From Arthrobacter burdickii (lineage in GTDB: Bacteria; Actinomycetota; Actinomycetes; Actinomycetales; Micrococcaceae), in contig NZ_JAROCG010000002.1 of assembly GCF_030433645.1 (NCBI RefSeq), positions 248,001 to 312,000 on the forward strand: a DNA stretch of 64,000 nt, written 5' to 3'. The notes beneath the pieces are model-generated. The model was not told where the DNA came from. It ran no database searches and worked only from the letters and a program-made list of their open reading frames with translations. The position numbers were made by a program, and so were the translations under genes. Positions 1-8,263 of this stretch are shown here, one piece after another. The stretch's first letter is position 1. Each line of letters opens with the position of its first letter.

Positions 1-222
1 ACTGGGCGCCGGTACCTGGACCGGAAGGGGCACGGTTCTCAAATACTGATCTTCACGCGGCCCACTGCAGAGGACGAGACCGGGCTCGCCGTGCCTTACA
101 CCTGCCTCGGTGCGGTGGACTACGTACAGCACTCGGGTGAGAAGCCCATCGCGATCACGTGGAAGCTGCACCGTCCCATGCCGGCAGATGTGTTTGCAGA
201 GGCAGCAGCGGTGGCGCAATAA
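1..222 (+). CDS. C-terminal end of DUF3427-domain superfamily II helicase (partial)
   Basis: The frame is open from base 1 and stops with TAA at 220-222, giving the last 73 residues of a longer protein. The segment contains GRRYLDRKGHGSQILIF, PYTCLGAVDYVQHSGEKPIAITWKL and a final PMPADVF. This order matches the end of the DUF3427 domain, which forms the C-terminus of large DEAD/DEAH helicases that often carry an N-terminal PLD nuclease and often lie in defence islands. The helicase motifs would lie upstream of the window, so the enzyme itself cannot be checked here. Its neighbours (FRG and RelA/SpoT genes) fit a defence setting. Confidence 0.75.
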   Translation, partial: TGRRYLDRKGHGSQILIFTRPTAEDETGLAVPYTCLGAVDYVQHSGEKPIAITWKLHRPMPADVFAEAAAVAQ

Positions 223-338
223 ATCCCGCCTTGACTGGTGACGCACACCGGATCTTGTGCGAACCAGCATCACACTAATGTCACTAGCCGGAACTTATGC
301 TTCGAGCTTAGTGCGGCGAACGACTACCTAGGAGAAAA

Positions 339-1262
339 ATGCGAGGAAAGGCAACGTTCAGTGGGGTTGACCAACGGCTTGAAGGTGGTTGGACCGTTTA
401 TTCTATCTCGGATCCCAATGCTCTAACCCAAGTAGTGGGATGGTTGAAGTTCACGTGCGAGGCAGGTGTTGTTCTCTATCGCGGGCAGTCGCAGCTTTAC
501 GATGATATGACGGCAACGGGCTTTCGCTCACTGACTGAAAACAGTCATGCAGACTACGCAGAAAAATTGAAGGATTACATATCCTCGATATACGGGCAGG
601 ACTGCGCCTGCCGTCATAACAAGAATTTCTCGAGTTTGCATTTATGCAATGAGCAGTCTCAGTTTGTCAAGGACAACCCGAATGCGCTGGTGAGTGGGAC
701 TTATCGGGCTGTCGTTGAGCCTCTACTTCAGCATTACGGGCTGAAAACGCGTTGGCTGGACGTTGTGGATAATATTTGGATTGCCCTTTGGTTCGCATGT
801 CATCAGCAAATTACGGAGGGAAGATACGCGCATCATCGAAGGCGGTCCATCGCCCAGGAAGGGCCAGACGCGAAAGCATATATCGCAGTATTCGAAACTG
901 GGTCTATCGACCCCACTTCCGTGCCTGGCTATCGAGTCGGGCCTTCAACGAGATTTGTTGACCTTCGCTATGCGGTTCCATCAGTGTACCTACGACCTCA
1001 CGCGCAGCATGGAGCACTCATAGCACCTTCTCGACTAGATAGTGGCGGAGTGCCGTTTGGATCTATGAAGGAACAGGTTGTTGGTGTGGTTGAGATTAAA
1101 CTAGGTGACGCGCTCGAATGGTTAGGCACCGGGGCGATGACGTCAGGCCATGTGCTCTTTCCTCCTGCCACTCGCGATCACGGGTATCGCCGCTTGCTTG
1201 ATTGGAACTCACCGCCGCACGAAAAGCTTGGTCACGTAACCCAGTTTGGGCCTGGGAACTAG
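339..1262 (+). CDS. FRG-domain protein
   Basis: The protein has 307 residues. FRG-domain signatures are visible: YRGQ at residues 47-50 and QHYGLKTRWLDV at 131-142, followed by a hydrophobic stretch (IWIALWFACHQ) typical of the family. The biochemical role of FRG domains is unknown; they occur in bacterial accessory and defence loci and in phage-related regions. The ATG at 339 follows GGAG with good spacing. GC and codon use are clearly lower than in the metabolic genes later in the window, suggesting acquisition by transfer. It is convergent with the RelA/SpoT-domain gene and is followed by a perfect 10-bp hairpin. Confidence 0.8.
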   Translation: MRGKATFSGVDQRLEGGWTVYSISDPNALTQVVGWLKFTCEAGVVLYRGQSQLYDDMTATGFRSLTENSHADYAEKLKDYISSIYGQDCACRHNKNFSSLHLCNEQSQFVKDNPNALVSGTYRAVVEPLLQHYGLKTRWLDVVDNIWIALWFACHQQITEGRYAHHRRRSIAQEGPDAKAYIAVFETGSIDPTSVPGYRVGPSTRFVDLRYAVPSVYLRPHAQHGALIAPSRLDSGGVPFGSMKEQVVGVVEIKLGDALEWLGTGAMTSGHVLFPPATRDHGYRRLLDWNSPPHEKLGHVTQFGPGN

Positions 1263-1308
1263 GGACAACAGGTCGTGCGGTTGCAAGGTTGCTTGCGGTA
1301 AGTCGTAT

Positions 1309-1340
1309 CCTCAGGTTCTGGGAAACAACGGAACCTGAGG
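1309..1340 (+). terminator. Hairpin after the FRG gene
   Basis: CCTCAGGTTC (1309-1318) pairs perfectly with GAACCTGAGG (1331-1340) across a 12-nt loop. No T-tract follows, so termination strength is uncertain. It lies between two convergent genes. Confidence 0.5.
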
Positions 1341-1348
1341 TCCACGGC

Positions 1349-1370
1349 GGCCCGCTATCCTGCAGCCCCG
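1349..1370. repeat. Direct repeat, left copy (DR-L)
   Basis: The core GGCCCGCTATCCTG is identical to 3018-3031. The match extends to 22 bp with two mismatches. The two copies bracket the RelA/SpoT-domain gene. They could be an insertion or integration scar or a duplicated promoter segment. Confidence 0.5.
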
Positions 1371-1415
1371 AAGTGGGGAAAGTCTCGTACCGCGAGTTTT
1401 GTTATTCGCACGAGC

Positions 1416-2870
1416 CTAAAGTAATTTGCTCGCTGACGATTCGATAAGCAAATCACCCGCTCGCAGTACTCGGATAGAGTGGTTGGGGACCCGCCGGATC
1501 AACTCTTTGATGATGCTCTCCGCCCACGACCGGGTCATGTTCGTGGCGACGAAGATTGGTCCGTGCTGGGTCCTAATAGTCCTCGCCTTAGTGGAAGGAT
1601 TTAGATGGTTTCGTTCGGTGGAGATTGCTCCTTCGATGGAAACCAAATCAACACCACCGAGGTTCGCGACTAATTTCGCAGTTTCGCGAACTGCACTTGC
1701 CGCGGTCAGAAGCCGCGACGGTCGCTTAGCGACTTCGACAGTGTAGATCGCAAACTTTCCGCGGACTCTGCGCAAGCGGAGGCGGAGAAACTGCTTTCGA
1801 TCCTCCCCCAATGCAGTCTCTACATATGTGTCCGTGAAGGTTGCCAGCAATTCATCATCCAACCTTCTAACTCCGCTTGTGTCGCTTGGGTAGTCCATGA
1901 GTCGGGCAACTTGGCCCTGTTCGAGGTTCACGAGCGCAGCCTCGAGCTCGCCAACTGTTGAGACCCGCAATTGTTCAAGATGGGTCAGTAGCTCTTCTAC
2001 AGCTCCCGTCTGCCCGGTGTCGTAACCTGGAAAGCGGGCTGTTATGACATCCCGAAGCGCTTCCTCATCAAGAGGGCGAGGATCGTCGTATTCAGCAAGA
2101 TCGTCATCGATGTCGTCCCCCTCTTGCTGCGCCAAAGGAGGTTCATGGTCGACCGGTTGCGGTAGTTCCTGCTCTCCAATGAAAACTCTCGCCTCGATAC
2201 GTTCGAAAATCTCGTCCATGTATCTCCGCATGCCACCCGCTTCAATAAACCATTGATTTATCTGGCCTTTACCGTCGTCGGAGAGCTCTTGGTAAGCTCC
2301 GGATTTGTAGCGAAGATCGTGTTCGTACTCGGCCCAAGCGTGACCGGCTACGCTCCTAATCTGGATTTCAAGCCCGCGGTATTTCTCGAAATATTTACCA
2401 AGGGCACCATAGCGAGCGCGTTCATCTTGCTTCTTAAGACTCTTAATGACTAAGTGTTCGCTGTCATATCCGTTGTGTTTCAGATCGCCGGGGTTCACGC
2501 GCTCGATTACTTCTGCGTGGTTCTCAATGAGATCGGCAAGATCGTTCCTGGTTCGAGTCGTGAATACTATGACCCGTGCGGCAACGCAGTCATGAATCTG
2601 AGTAGCAGGGTCAGAATATTTACGCGAGCCATCTTCAAGTTCCTTTTCAGACTTATTTTGGTAAGAAGAAAGGCTTTTGGCGCGAGACTCGATCGTGTGC
2701 AGATTTATGCTCCCTCTTCGGGCAAGTTCCTCGAGGTACCGGCGGATGTCCTGGGCGGCCTCGGTAAGAACAGACTGATCCTGCGCGTAATCCCAGAGGT
2801 GACTGGGTATGACTGTGTGATCACGATCGGAACCGGCCGCTTTGGACTCGTCGCTTGTGGTATCACTCAT
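1416..2870 (-). CDS. RelA/SpoT nucleotidyltransferase-domain protein
   Basis: With the ATG at 2870 the product has 484 residues; a TTG at 2912 would add 14. Residues about 35-195 carry the (p)ppGpp-synthetase fold: RAKSLSSYQNK (63-73), an Asp in DCVAARVIV, GYDSEHLVI, EIQIR (about 168-172) and HAWAEYEHDLRYK (177-189). There is no HD hydrolase, TGS or ACT domain, so this is not a housekeeping Rel. An acidic linker (about 225-275) leads to a C-terminal domain of about 200 residues that I do not recognise. Stand-alone and fused RelA/SpoT domains include alarmone synthetases and toxSAS tRNA-modifying toxins, so either role is possible. The GC is low, neither start has a good ribosome site, and a direct repeat flanks the gene. 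Confidence 0.75.
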   Translation of the reverse strand: MSDTTSDESKAAGSDRDHTVIPSHLWDYAQDQSVLTEAAQDIRRYLEELARRGSINLHTIESRAKSLSSYQNKSEKELEDGSRKYSDPATQIHDCVAARVIVFTTRTRNDLADLIENHAEVIERVNPGDLKHNGYDSEHLVIKSLKKQDERARYGALGKYFEKYRGLEIQIRSVAGHAWAEYEHDLRYKSGAYQELSDDGKGQINQWFIEAGGMRRYMDEIFERIEARVFIGEQELPQPVDHEPPLAQQEGDDIDDDLAEYDDPRPLDEEALRDVITARFPGYDTGQTGAVEELLTHLEQLRVSTVGELEAALVNLEQGQVARLMDYPSDTSGVRRLDDELLATFTDTYVETALGEDRKQFLRLRLRRVRGKFAIYTVEVAKRPSRLLTAASAVRETAKLVANLGGVDLVSIEGAISTERNHLNPSTKARTIRTQHGPIFVATNMTRSWAESIIKELIRRVPNHSIRVLRAGDLLIESSASKLL

Positions 2871-3017
2871 GGGGCTATGGTTGCACAGCAGATTACTGAT
2901 GTGATCTCGCAACGAGGAACCTGTCTACGTCGCAGCATCCTCCTGGCGGATAAGCGCGGCGATGGCAGCGCTCGTCCGCTAGGAGAATTGGTAGGCACTG
3001 TGCCGCACCTTGCACTC

Positions 3018-3039
3018 GGCCCGCTATCCTGAAGGCCCG
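3018..3039. repeat. Direct repeat, right copy (DR-R)
   Basis: This is the partner of 1349-1370 and lies just upstream of the sensor-kinase gene. It may overlap that gene's promoter, since a TATCCT -10-like hexamer is inside the repeat. Confidence 0.5.
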
Positions 3040-3080
3040 TGCGCAGCGTCGCGCCGGGTTGCAGGAGACAGGTGCCGTAC

Positions 3081-4931
3081 ATGCCGCAGCTTCCCACGCC
3101 GAACCAGAGCCAGAATCGCCCGACTCAGACCCCGCTCTCGGAACTTGACCGCATCACCGAGCTCGCCGGAGATCTCGCCGGGCAATTTGAGCTGGTCCCG
3201 CTACTCGAGCGCGTCCTCGGGCACGCCGTCGCACTCCTCGACTGTGAGAGCGGCTCCATCTCGATAGTCCATGAAGCCGAGGGGTACTACCGCAAGGAAG
3301 TGGATCAGGGCGTCGGGTGCCACCAGGGCCAGACTTTTCCACTGACCGAGGGTCTGACCGGCCGAATCGTCGCCACGCGCGGAACGGTCATTCTCGACCG
3401 CTATGCGTCCGTGCCCAACGGCCACATTGACTCCGCTGACCCACGCTGGGGGAGCGCCGTCATCGGAGTGCCCATCGCGTGGGACGGGGCCATCATCGGC
3501 ACGTTCGCGATCTTCAGCGGTGGCCCGGACCGCAACTTCGCCGCAGCAGACGCCTCCCTCGTGGAACTCTTCGCCAACCACGCCGCCATCGCCATCATGA
3601 ACTCCCGGCTCCACCAGGCCGCCGCAGCAAAGGCGCGCGAGGCGGCGGTCGCAGGTGAACGCGAACGGGTCGTTCAAAGCGTCCACGAGACCATCGGCCG
3701 GTCGCTCGGCTCACTCCTGCTGCACCTCGACCGGGCCGACAGGGCGACGCCGGGCGGATCGCACTCCATCCAGCACATCGACTCCGCCCGCGTGCTCGCC
3801 CACGAAGCGCTTTTCGAGACCCGACGCTCCGTGCTGGGCCTCGCACCGTCCAGCCTTGCCGGCAGTACTCTCGAAGAGGCAGTACGTCGAGAACTCGACA
3901 GTGTCGGCAGCAGTTACCCCATCGACCTGACGCTCCTCGTGACCGGCGAACCGCACGAACTGGCGCCCGTCGTCGCCCACCAGCTCTTCATGGTTATCCA
4001 GGAAGCTGTGGCCAACGTCGTCGCCCATGCCCGAGCCACCACGTGCCGAGTAGGCATTTTCTACGACACCACCGGCATGACCGTGGTGGTCGAGGACAAC
4101 GGGCGCGGCTTCGAGCGCCCGGACATCGCGAGTGATGCAGTAAGCGTGCAGTGCAGCCGGCTTGGCCTCCATGGCATGGCGGCCCGCGCCCACTACCTCC
4201 GGGGTGAACTTCATGTCGACTCGACCCCAGGCTGGGGAACCAGCATCCGCGCGCAGGTGCCCTACTCCTCCAACGGCGATGCCTCCCGGGACCGCTGGAA
4301 GGTCATCGTCGCCTGTGCCCAGCCGCTCGTCCGGGCCGGGCTCGTCCGGTTGCTGGAAACCTCCGAACCGTCCGTCCACGTGCTCGGTGAACTCGCCACT
4401 TTCGAGGACCTCACCGACGCGGTGTCCCTGCTGCAACCGGACATGATTGTCCTCGACGAGCACCTGCTCGGCCAGTACGCCGGGGCCCAAGTGACCAGCG
4501 GGGACACCGTCGAGCGGCCCGTGGTCGCCGTCGTCGACTGTCCCACGGACGAGCAGCTGGCGACAGCGGCGTCGTCGGGCGTGCGGGGTTTTCTCTCGCT
4601 GTCCTCGACGCCCACCGAGGTGGCGCGCGTCGTCGTCGCTGCCGCCCGCGGTGACGCCCTGCTGGACGGGGCGATCTTCACGCGGCTCGCCGAGACGCGG
4701 CAAGCAGCCGAGGCAACGCCGAGCACAGCTCACCTGACCGTCCGCGAACTGGAGGTGCGCGACCTGCTGGCCGAGGGGCTGGCGGACAAGCAGATTGCCA
4801 CGCGCCTCGGGATCTCCGCCAAGACGGTGGAGAAGCACGTGGGCGCGATGCTCCGCAAGACCGGAGCCCGAAACCGCACCATGCTGGTGGGGCTGCGGCA
4901 CCAGCTTCAGGCGACCACTAACTCCACGTAG
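3081..4931 (+). CDS. GAF sensor histidine kinase fused to receiver-like and LuxR DNA-binding domains
   Basis: The product has 616 residues from the ATG at 3081 (AGGAG at 3063); a GTG at 3039 would add 14. In order it has a GAF domain (about 15-165), a HisKA_3-like helix with the candidate phosphorylated His at residue 202 (VQSVHETIG), and a HATPase with N-box EAVANVVAHA and G-box VVEDNGRGF. These are followed by a receiver-like domain and a LuxR-type HTH (about 552-610, LTVRELEV...KTVEKHV). The receiver keeps an Asp at about 459 (IVLDEHL) but its usual acidic pair is replaced by ACAQ. A cytosolic one-protein phosphorelay or a phosphorylation-independent transcription factor is inferred. High GC suggests this is core chromosome between two transferred segments. 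Confidence 0.85.
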   Translation: MPQLPTPNQSQNRPTQTPLSELDRITELAGDLAGQFELVPLLERVLGHAVALLDCESGSISIVHEAEGYYRKEVDQGVGCHQGQTFPLTEGLTGRIVATRGTVILDRYASVPNGHIDSADPRWGSAVIGVPIAWDGAIIGTFAIFSGGPDRNFAAADASLVELFANHAAIAIMNSRLHQAAAAKAREAAVAGERERVVQSVHETIGRSLGSLLLHLDRADRATPGGSHSIQHIDSARVLAHEALFETRRSVLGLAPSSLAGSTLEEAVRRELDSVGSSYPIDLTLLVTGEPHELAPVVAHQLFMVIQEAVANVVAHARATTCRVGIFYDTTGMTVVVEDNGRGFERPDIASDAVSVQCSRLGLHGMAARAHYLRGELHVDSTPGWGTSIRAQVPYSSNGDASRDRWKVIVACAQPLVRAGLVRLLETSEPSVHVLGELATFEDLTDAVSLLQPDMIVLDEHLLGQYAGAQVTSGDTVERPVVAVVDCPTDEQLATAASSGVRGFLSLSSTPTEVARVVVAAARGDALLDGAIFTRLAETRQAAEATPSTAHLTVRELEVRDLLAEGLADKQIATRLGISAKTVEKHVGAMLRKTGARNRTMLVGLRHQLQATTNST

Positions 4932-5334
4932 TTCCCGGCGCCCGTCCTCAGCCTATGTACTGAGGCGCCACCCCAGTGGAGTGTTGTCCCCTTGGACGAG
5001 AACGACAGGGAACGGATACCGAACGCTACGTGCTCCTCTGCGTTGGTAAGCCAGAAACTGTCTTAAAACCGACTGCTCCTTAGCGATTCCGCACCTCTGC
5101 TTGCGTCATAGGGATGCAAAACAGGAGGGAAGCAGCGCTGGCGGGGAAGCGGTATTGTCCTGACGGAAAGTGTCGCACCCAACGGTTACGAAACCTATTT
5201 TGTTGCGCCCTCGGAAGTCAGGTTGGGTTGAAACACGGACGGAATTTGTGGCAACTTTTCATTTTTCCTACAACTAGAATACCCTCGAAAAAACTTTGGT
5301 ACATTAGGTCGCCCGCTTGAGTTCCACTCAATCA
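4932..5334. other. Intergenic region
   Basis: The region lies between the kinase fusion and the 3' end of the first STAND receptor. The right half (about 5,210-5,300) is AT-rich. I see no convincing gene, tRNA or strong hairpin. It marks the shift from high-GC to lower-GC sequence. Confidence 0.5.
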
Positions 5335-7851
5335 CTACTGAGGATGACTTTTGGCATTAGCAAGATTCTCTAGATAGGTCAGAGTTGAGGGGTGGTGTGG
5401 CCCCAAAATACTCTGTGATTCGGCGAGGTTCTGTTCGTATAGAGGGATGGCTTGGTCGAGTTTTCCCTGCTGGTGGTAGGCATTCGCGAGGTTATTCCGC
5501 GACCGCAGCGTATCCGGGTGTTCTGGTCCCAGAATCCTCTGTGATTCGGTGAGGTTCTGTTTGAATAAGGGGACCGCCTGATTGAGTCTTCCCGCAGTCT
5601 GGTAAGCGCCAGCAAGGTTGTTCTGCGATCGCAGCGTGTAGGGGTGATTTGGGCCCAATAGTCTTCGATATTCGGAAAAGTTTCGTTCGTAATGTTCGAT
5701 TGCTTGGTCGAGGTTTCCATGTTCTTGGTAGGCGCCGGCAAGATTGTTTCGTGCATTTAAGGTGGAGGGGTGTTCTGGTCCTAAGGTGCTTTCGAAGTCA
5801 GCAAGGTTTTGTTTGTGAAGTGGGATGGCTTGGTCGAACTGTCCATGTTCTTGGTAGGCGCCAGCAAGATTGTTTCGTGCATTTAAGGTGGACGGGTGTT
5901 CTGGTCCTAAGGTGCTTTCGAAGTCAGCAAGGTTTTGCTCATGAAGTGGGATGGCTTGGTCGAACTGTCCATGTTCTTGGTAGGCGCCAGCAAGATTGTT
6001 TCGTGCATTTAAGGTGGACGGGTGTTCTGGTCCTAAGGTGCTTTGGAAGTCAGCAAGGTTTTGCTCATGAAGTGGGATGGCTTGGTCTAGCTTTCCTGCT
6101 AACTGGTAGGCCAAGGCGAGGTTATTTCGCGAATTAAGTGTGTCAGGATGGCCTGGTCCCACGATCCGTTGGAGGGTCGCTATGGTTTGCTTATGAAGCG
6201 AGATTGCCTGCTCAAGTTTTCCCGATGTCTGGTACGAGTACGCGAGATTGTTTTGAGTTACCAGTGTCCCCGGGTGGTCTGGTCCCAAAATTTGCAAGCA
6301 CTTAGCGAGGTTTCGTTCGTAGAGGGGTATCGCTTGGTCGAGCTTTTCCGCAAGTTGGTAGGCATAGGCGACAGTGTTCTGTAAAACTAGCGTGACCGGG
6401 TGGTCTGTTCCAAACCGTTGCTTTGCCTCCTCGTATAGTTCCTGGTGGTACTGGATGGCTGGTCCGATTAGTCCTGCTTCGTTGAGGGACTGTCCGCTGC
6501 GAAATAGTAGGGGATGGGCTCCGTTGCTGTCCCATAGCCCGGTAGGAGCGGTGCTGGCTAGGGCAGTTGTATTGGACCTCAGCGATTCCGCCAGCAGGGG
6601 GTTATCTGCGATCGGGGGCCAGATCTCGAGTAGCCCGTCGGCCACGCTGCGGCCGGCTGTAGTGATTGCTTCCGGGCTGAGGGTTTGTTGAATGGCCCGG
6701 CCTGTCAGGTTGTGCATCCGTACCGCGGGCGCACTGCCGAGGCCAAGGTCGTGGTCGATGAGTGATAGGCGATGCAAAGCCCGCAGCGCTTTCCGCGCCA
6801 TGAGTCCGGTGACTGGTGTTCCGGTCGTCTCCGACAAGTAAGTGCAGGCCGCTTGGCTCGTCAGTACCGTTTCGGGTGCCCCGGCGGGATCAAGCATCGC
6901 AATTAGAACCGCCATGGGGCGGGCCAATCCGGTCGGGTTGATACGGTCGGCGGCTGTTACGGCCAGCTCCCAGGTTGTTGCCACTGTCTTGGCGTACCCG
7001 TCGGCGTCTGCGTCCGTCGGAAACAACTCGTCCAACGCGTGGGTGCGGTCAGCGAACCAGGTGCGATATTGGGTGCAGGTGATGCCTTGGTCGATGATCA
7101 CGGCTGCGGCCTGTGCCAATGCCAACGGTAACCGGCCTAGATCCTCAGCCAGCTCGCCGCTGTCGGTGAGCGCGTCCTCAGGCAAGTCCTCCAGCAGGGG
7201 ACTTATGCGCTCGTGCAGGTAATTGTTGGCTTCTGCCTCCATGAAAACGCCGACATCGCTCACTGTCCGGCCAGCACCAGAGAGGGCTGCGTCCCGACGA
7301 CGGGTAGTTACGATCAGGTGCCCGCCGGCCGGAGGCCACAGCCCGGCGAGATCGGGAACTGCATCGATGTTATCCAGCACCACCAACCATGCCCGGTTCG
7401 TGGCGGCCAGGAATCCTAGAAACAAACCGGCCAACTGCTCCGGGTCACCATCGACATCGGCAAGATCCAGGTGGATGGCAGCCTCGGCGAAACTGACAAG
7501 CACCGACTCCCGGGATTCTGCGTTCACCCACACCCGCAGGTCCGCCGAGCTGGAAGCAAACATGCCCGCAGCAATCTGCGTTTTGCCCACACCGCCGGTC
7601 CCCGACAGCACCCACGCAGCTGCATGCTGCGACGCATCCGTGCCGGCGACTGGGGCTATCTGTTCAATGATCGCTGTCCGCGGCTGGAACGCCGAAGCCA
7701 CGCGTGGGGCAGAACCCAGAACCATCGGCCAACTCAATGACCGCCGTGGCATCACCACTGTGGCGTGATCGCCGATCACGCCGACTGTCCCACCCGACAC
7801 GTTGACGGCGGGAACCGTTGCCTTGTCAGGGTCCTGTTGGGGCTTGTTCAT
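5335..7851 (-). CDS. STAND (NB-ARC-like) NTPase with C-terminal TPR array, copy 1
   Basis: The protein has 838 residues. The motif VNVSGGTVGVIGDHATVVM (16-34) recurs at the C-terminus of the adjacent small protein. The NTPase core has Walker A GTGGVGKT (84-91), Walker B LVVLD (156-160), an Arg-rich sensor TTRRR (182-186) and LGRLPLALA (238-246), as in NB-ARC ATPases. From about 480 to the end there are eight 42-residue kinesin-light-chain-type TPRs plus a partial ninth. Units 4-6 are nearly identical. Family knowledge says the TPRs sense a ligand and the NTPase oligomerises to switch on an effector. The ATG at 7851 follows GGAGG, 43 bp after the effector gene. A defence or cell-death role is inferred. 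Confidence 0.85.
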   Translation of the reverse strand: MNKPQQDPDKATVPAVNVSGGTVGVIGDHATVVMPRRSLSWPMVLGSAPRVASAFQPRTAIIEQIAPVAGTDASQHAAAWVLSGTGGVGKTQIAAGMFASSSADLRVWVNAESRESVLVSFAEAAIHLDLADVDGDPEQLAGLFLGFLAATNRAWLVVLDNIDAVPDLAGLWPPAGGHLIVTTRRRDAALSGAGRTVSDVGVFMEAEANNYLHERISPLLEDLPEDALTDSGELAEDLGRLPLALAQAAAVIIDQGITCTQYRTWFADRTHALDELFPTDADADGYAKTVATTWELAVTAADRINPTGLARPMAVLIAMLDPAGAPETVLTSQAACTYLSETTGTPVTGLMARKALRALHRLSLIDHDLGLGSAPAVRMHNLTGRAIQQTLSPEAITTAGRSVADGLLEIWPPIADNPLLAESLRSNTTALASTAPTGLWDSNGAHPLLFRSGQSLNEAGLIGPAIQYHQELYEEAKQRFGTDHPVTLVLQNTVAYAYQLAEKLDQAIPLYERNLAKCLQILGPDHPGTLVTQNNLAYSYQTSGKLEQAISLHKQTIATLQRIVGPGHPDTLNSRNNLALAYQLAGKLDQAIPLHEQNLADFQSTLGPEHPSTLNARNNLAGAYQEHGQFDQAIPLHEQNLADFESTLGPEHPSTLNARNNLAGAYQEHGQFDQAIPLHKQNLADFESTLGPEHPSTLNARNNLAGAYQEHGNLDQAIEHYERNFSEYRRLLGPNHPYTLRSQNNLAGAYQTAGRLNQAVPLFKQNLTESQRILGPEHPDTLRSRNNLANAYHQQGKLDQAIPLYEQNLAESQSILGPHHPSTLTYLENLANAKSHPQ

Positions 7852-7894
7852 TCCAGTACCTCCAATTCAGTCACTGACGTGGGCGAAATGCCAG

Positions 7895-8263
7895 CTAGTT
7901 GAAGGTTACGGTTCCATGATCCCCGATGATTCCGACCTTCCCGCCGGTCACTGTGATGTGGTATTTCGTCTTCACTCCGGCTTGTTCGGCTGCTTTGAGG
8001 ACTGCCTCCGCTGCTGCCAGGACTTCGGTGTCCTGGTCTGCTCCGGTTTCCTTAAGCTGCTTGGCCAGTGGTTTCTCGTAGGTGTCGGGGTCGGCCTCGT
8101 AGTCAGCCAGCGCTTGTTCGGACTTAGGGTTGCCAGCGAACTTCACAGCTAGTACGTTTTTCAGCCCTGCATACCCATCCTTGACGGCTTGGGAAACAGT
8201 ATCTGTCACTCCTGAGGTGGCTCCCGCCACCAGTGCTGCCACAATCAACGTAACCGGATCCAC
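7895..8263 (-). CDS. Small Bell-like effector with C-terminal amyloid-like signalling motif
   Basis: The protein has 122 residues. It begins MDPVTLIVAALVAGA, a hydrophobic N-terminal helix, then TVSQAVKDGYAGLKNVL and further helices. It ends ITVTGGKVGIIGDHGTVTF (103-121), matching residues 16-34 of the neighbouring NTPase at 11 of 19 positions, with conservative changes at most others. This layout (effector with C-terminal motif, receptor with the same motif at its N-terminus) is that of bacterial NLR-associated amyloid signalling pairs. In those, Bell-type domains are thought to act like fungal HeLo/HET-S membrane-damaging domains. The Bell assignment is from memory of the family pattern. 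The start is GTG at 8263 with AAAGGG upstream, and the gene is probably co-transcribed with the receptor. Confidence 0.7.
   Translation of the reverse strand: MDPVTLIVAALVAGATSGVTDTVSQAVKDGYAGLKNVLAVKFAGNPKSEQALADYEADPDTYEKPLAKQLKETGADQDTEVLAAAEAVLKAAEQAGVKTKYHITVTGGKVGIIGDHGTVTFN

Noticed and set aside
4932-5334. Integration site or tRNA-like attachment sequence at the left edge of the STAND locus
   Set aside because: No repeat of this region was found near 13,500-13,700 by eye, and no integrase gene is present.
5649-6137. A plus-strand frame with internal repeats (LGRTVHVLGRRQQDCFVHL)
   Set aside because: It is a mirror of the TPR coding repeats on the minus strand.
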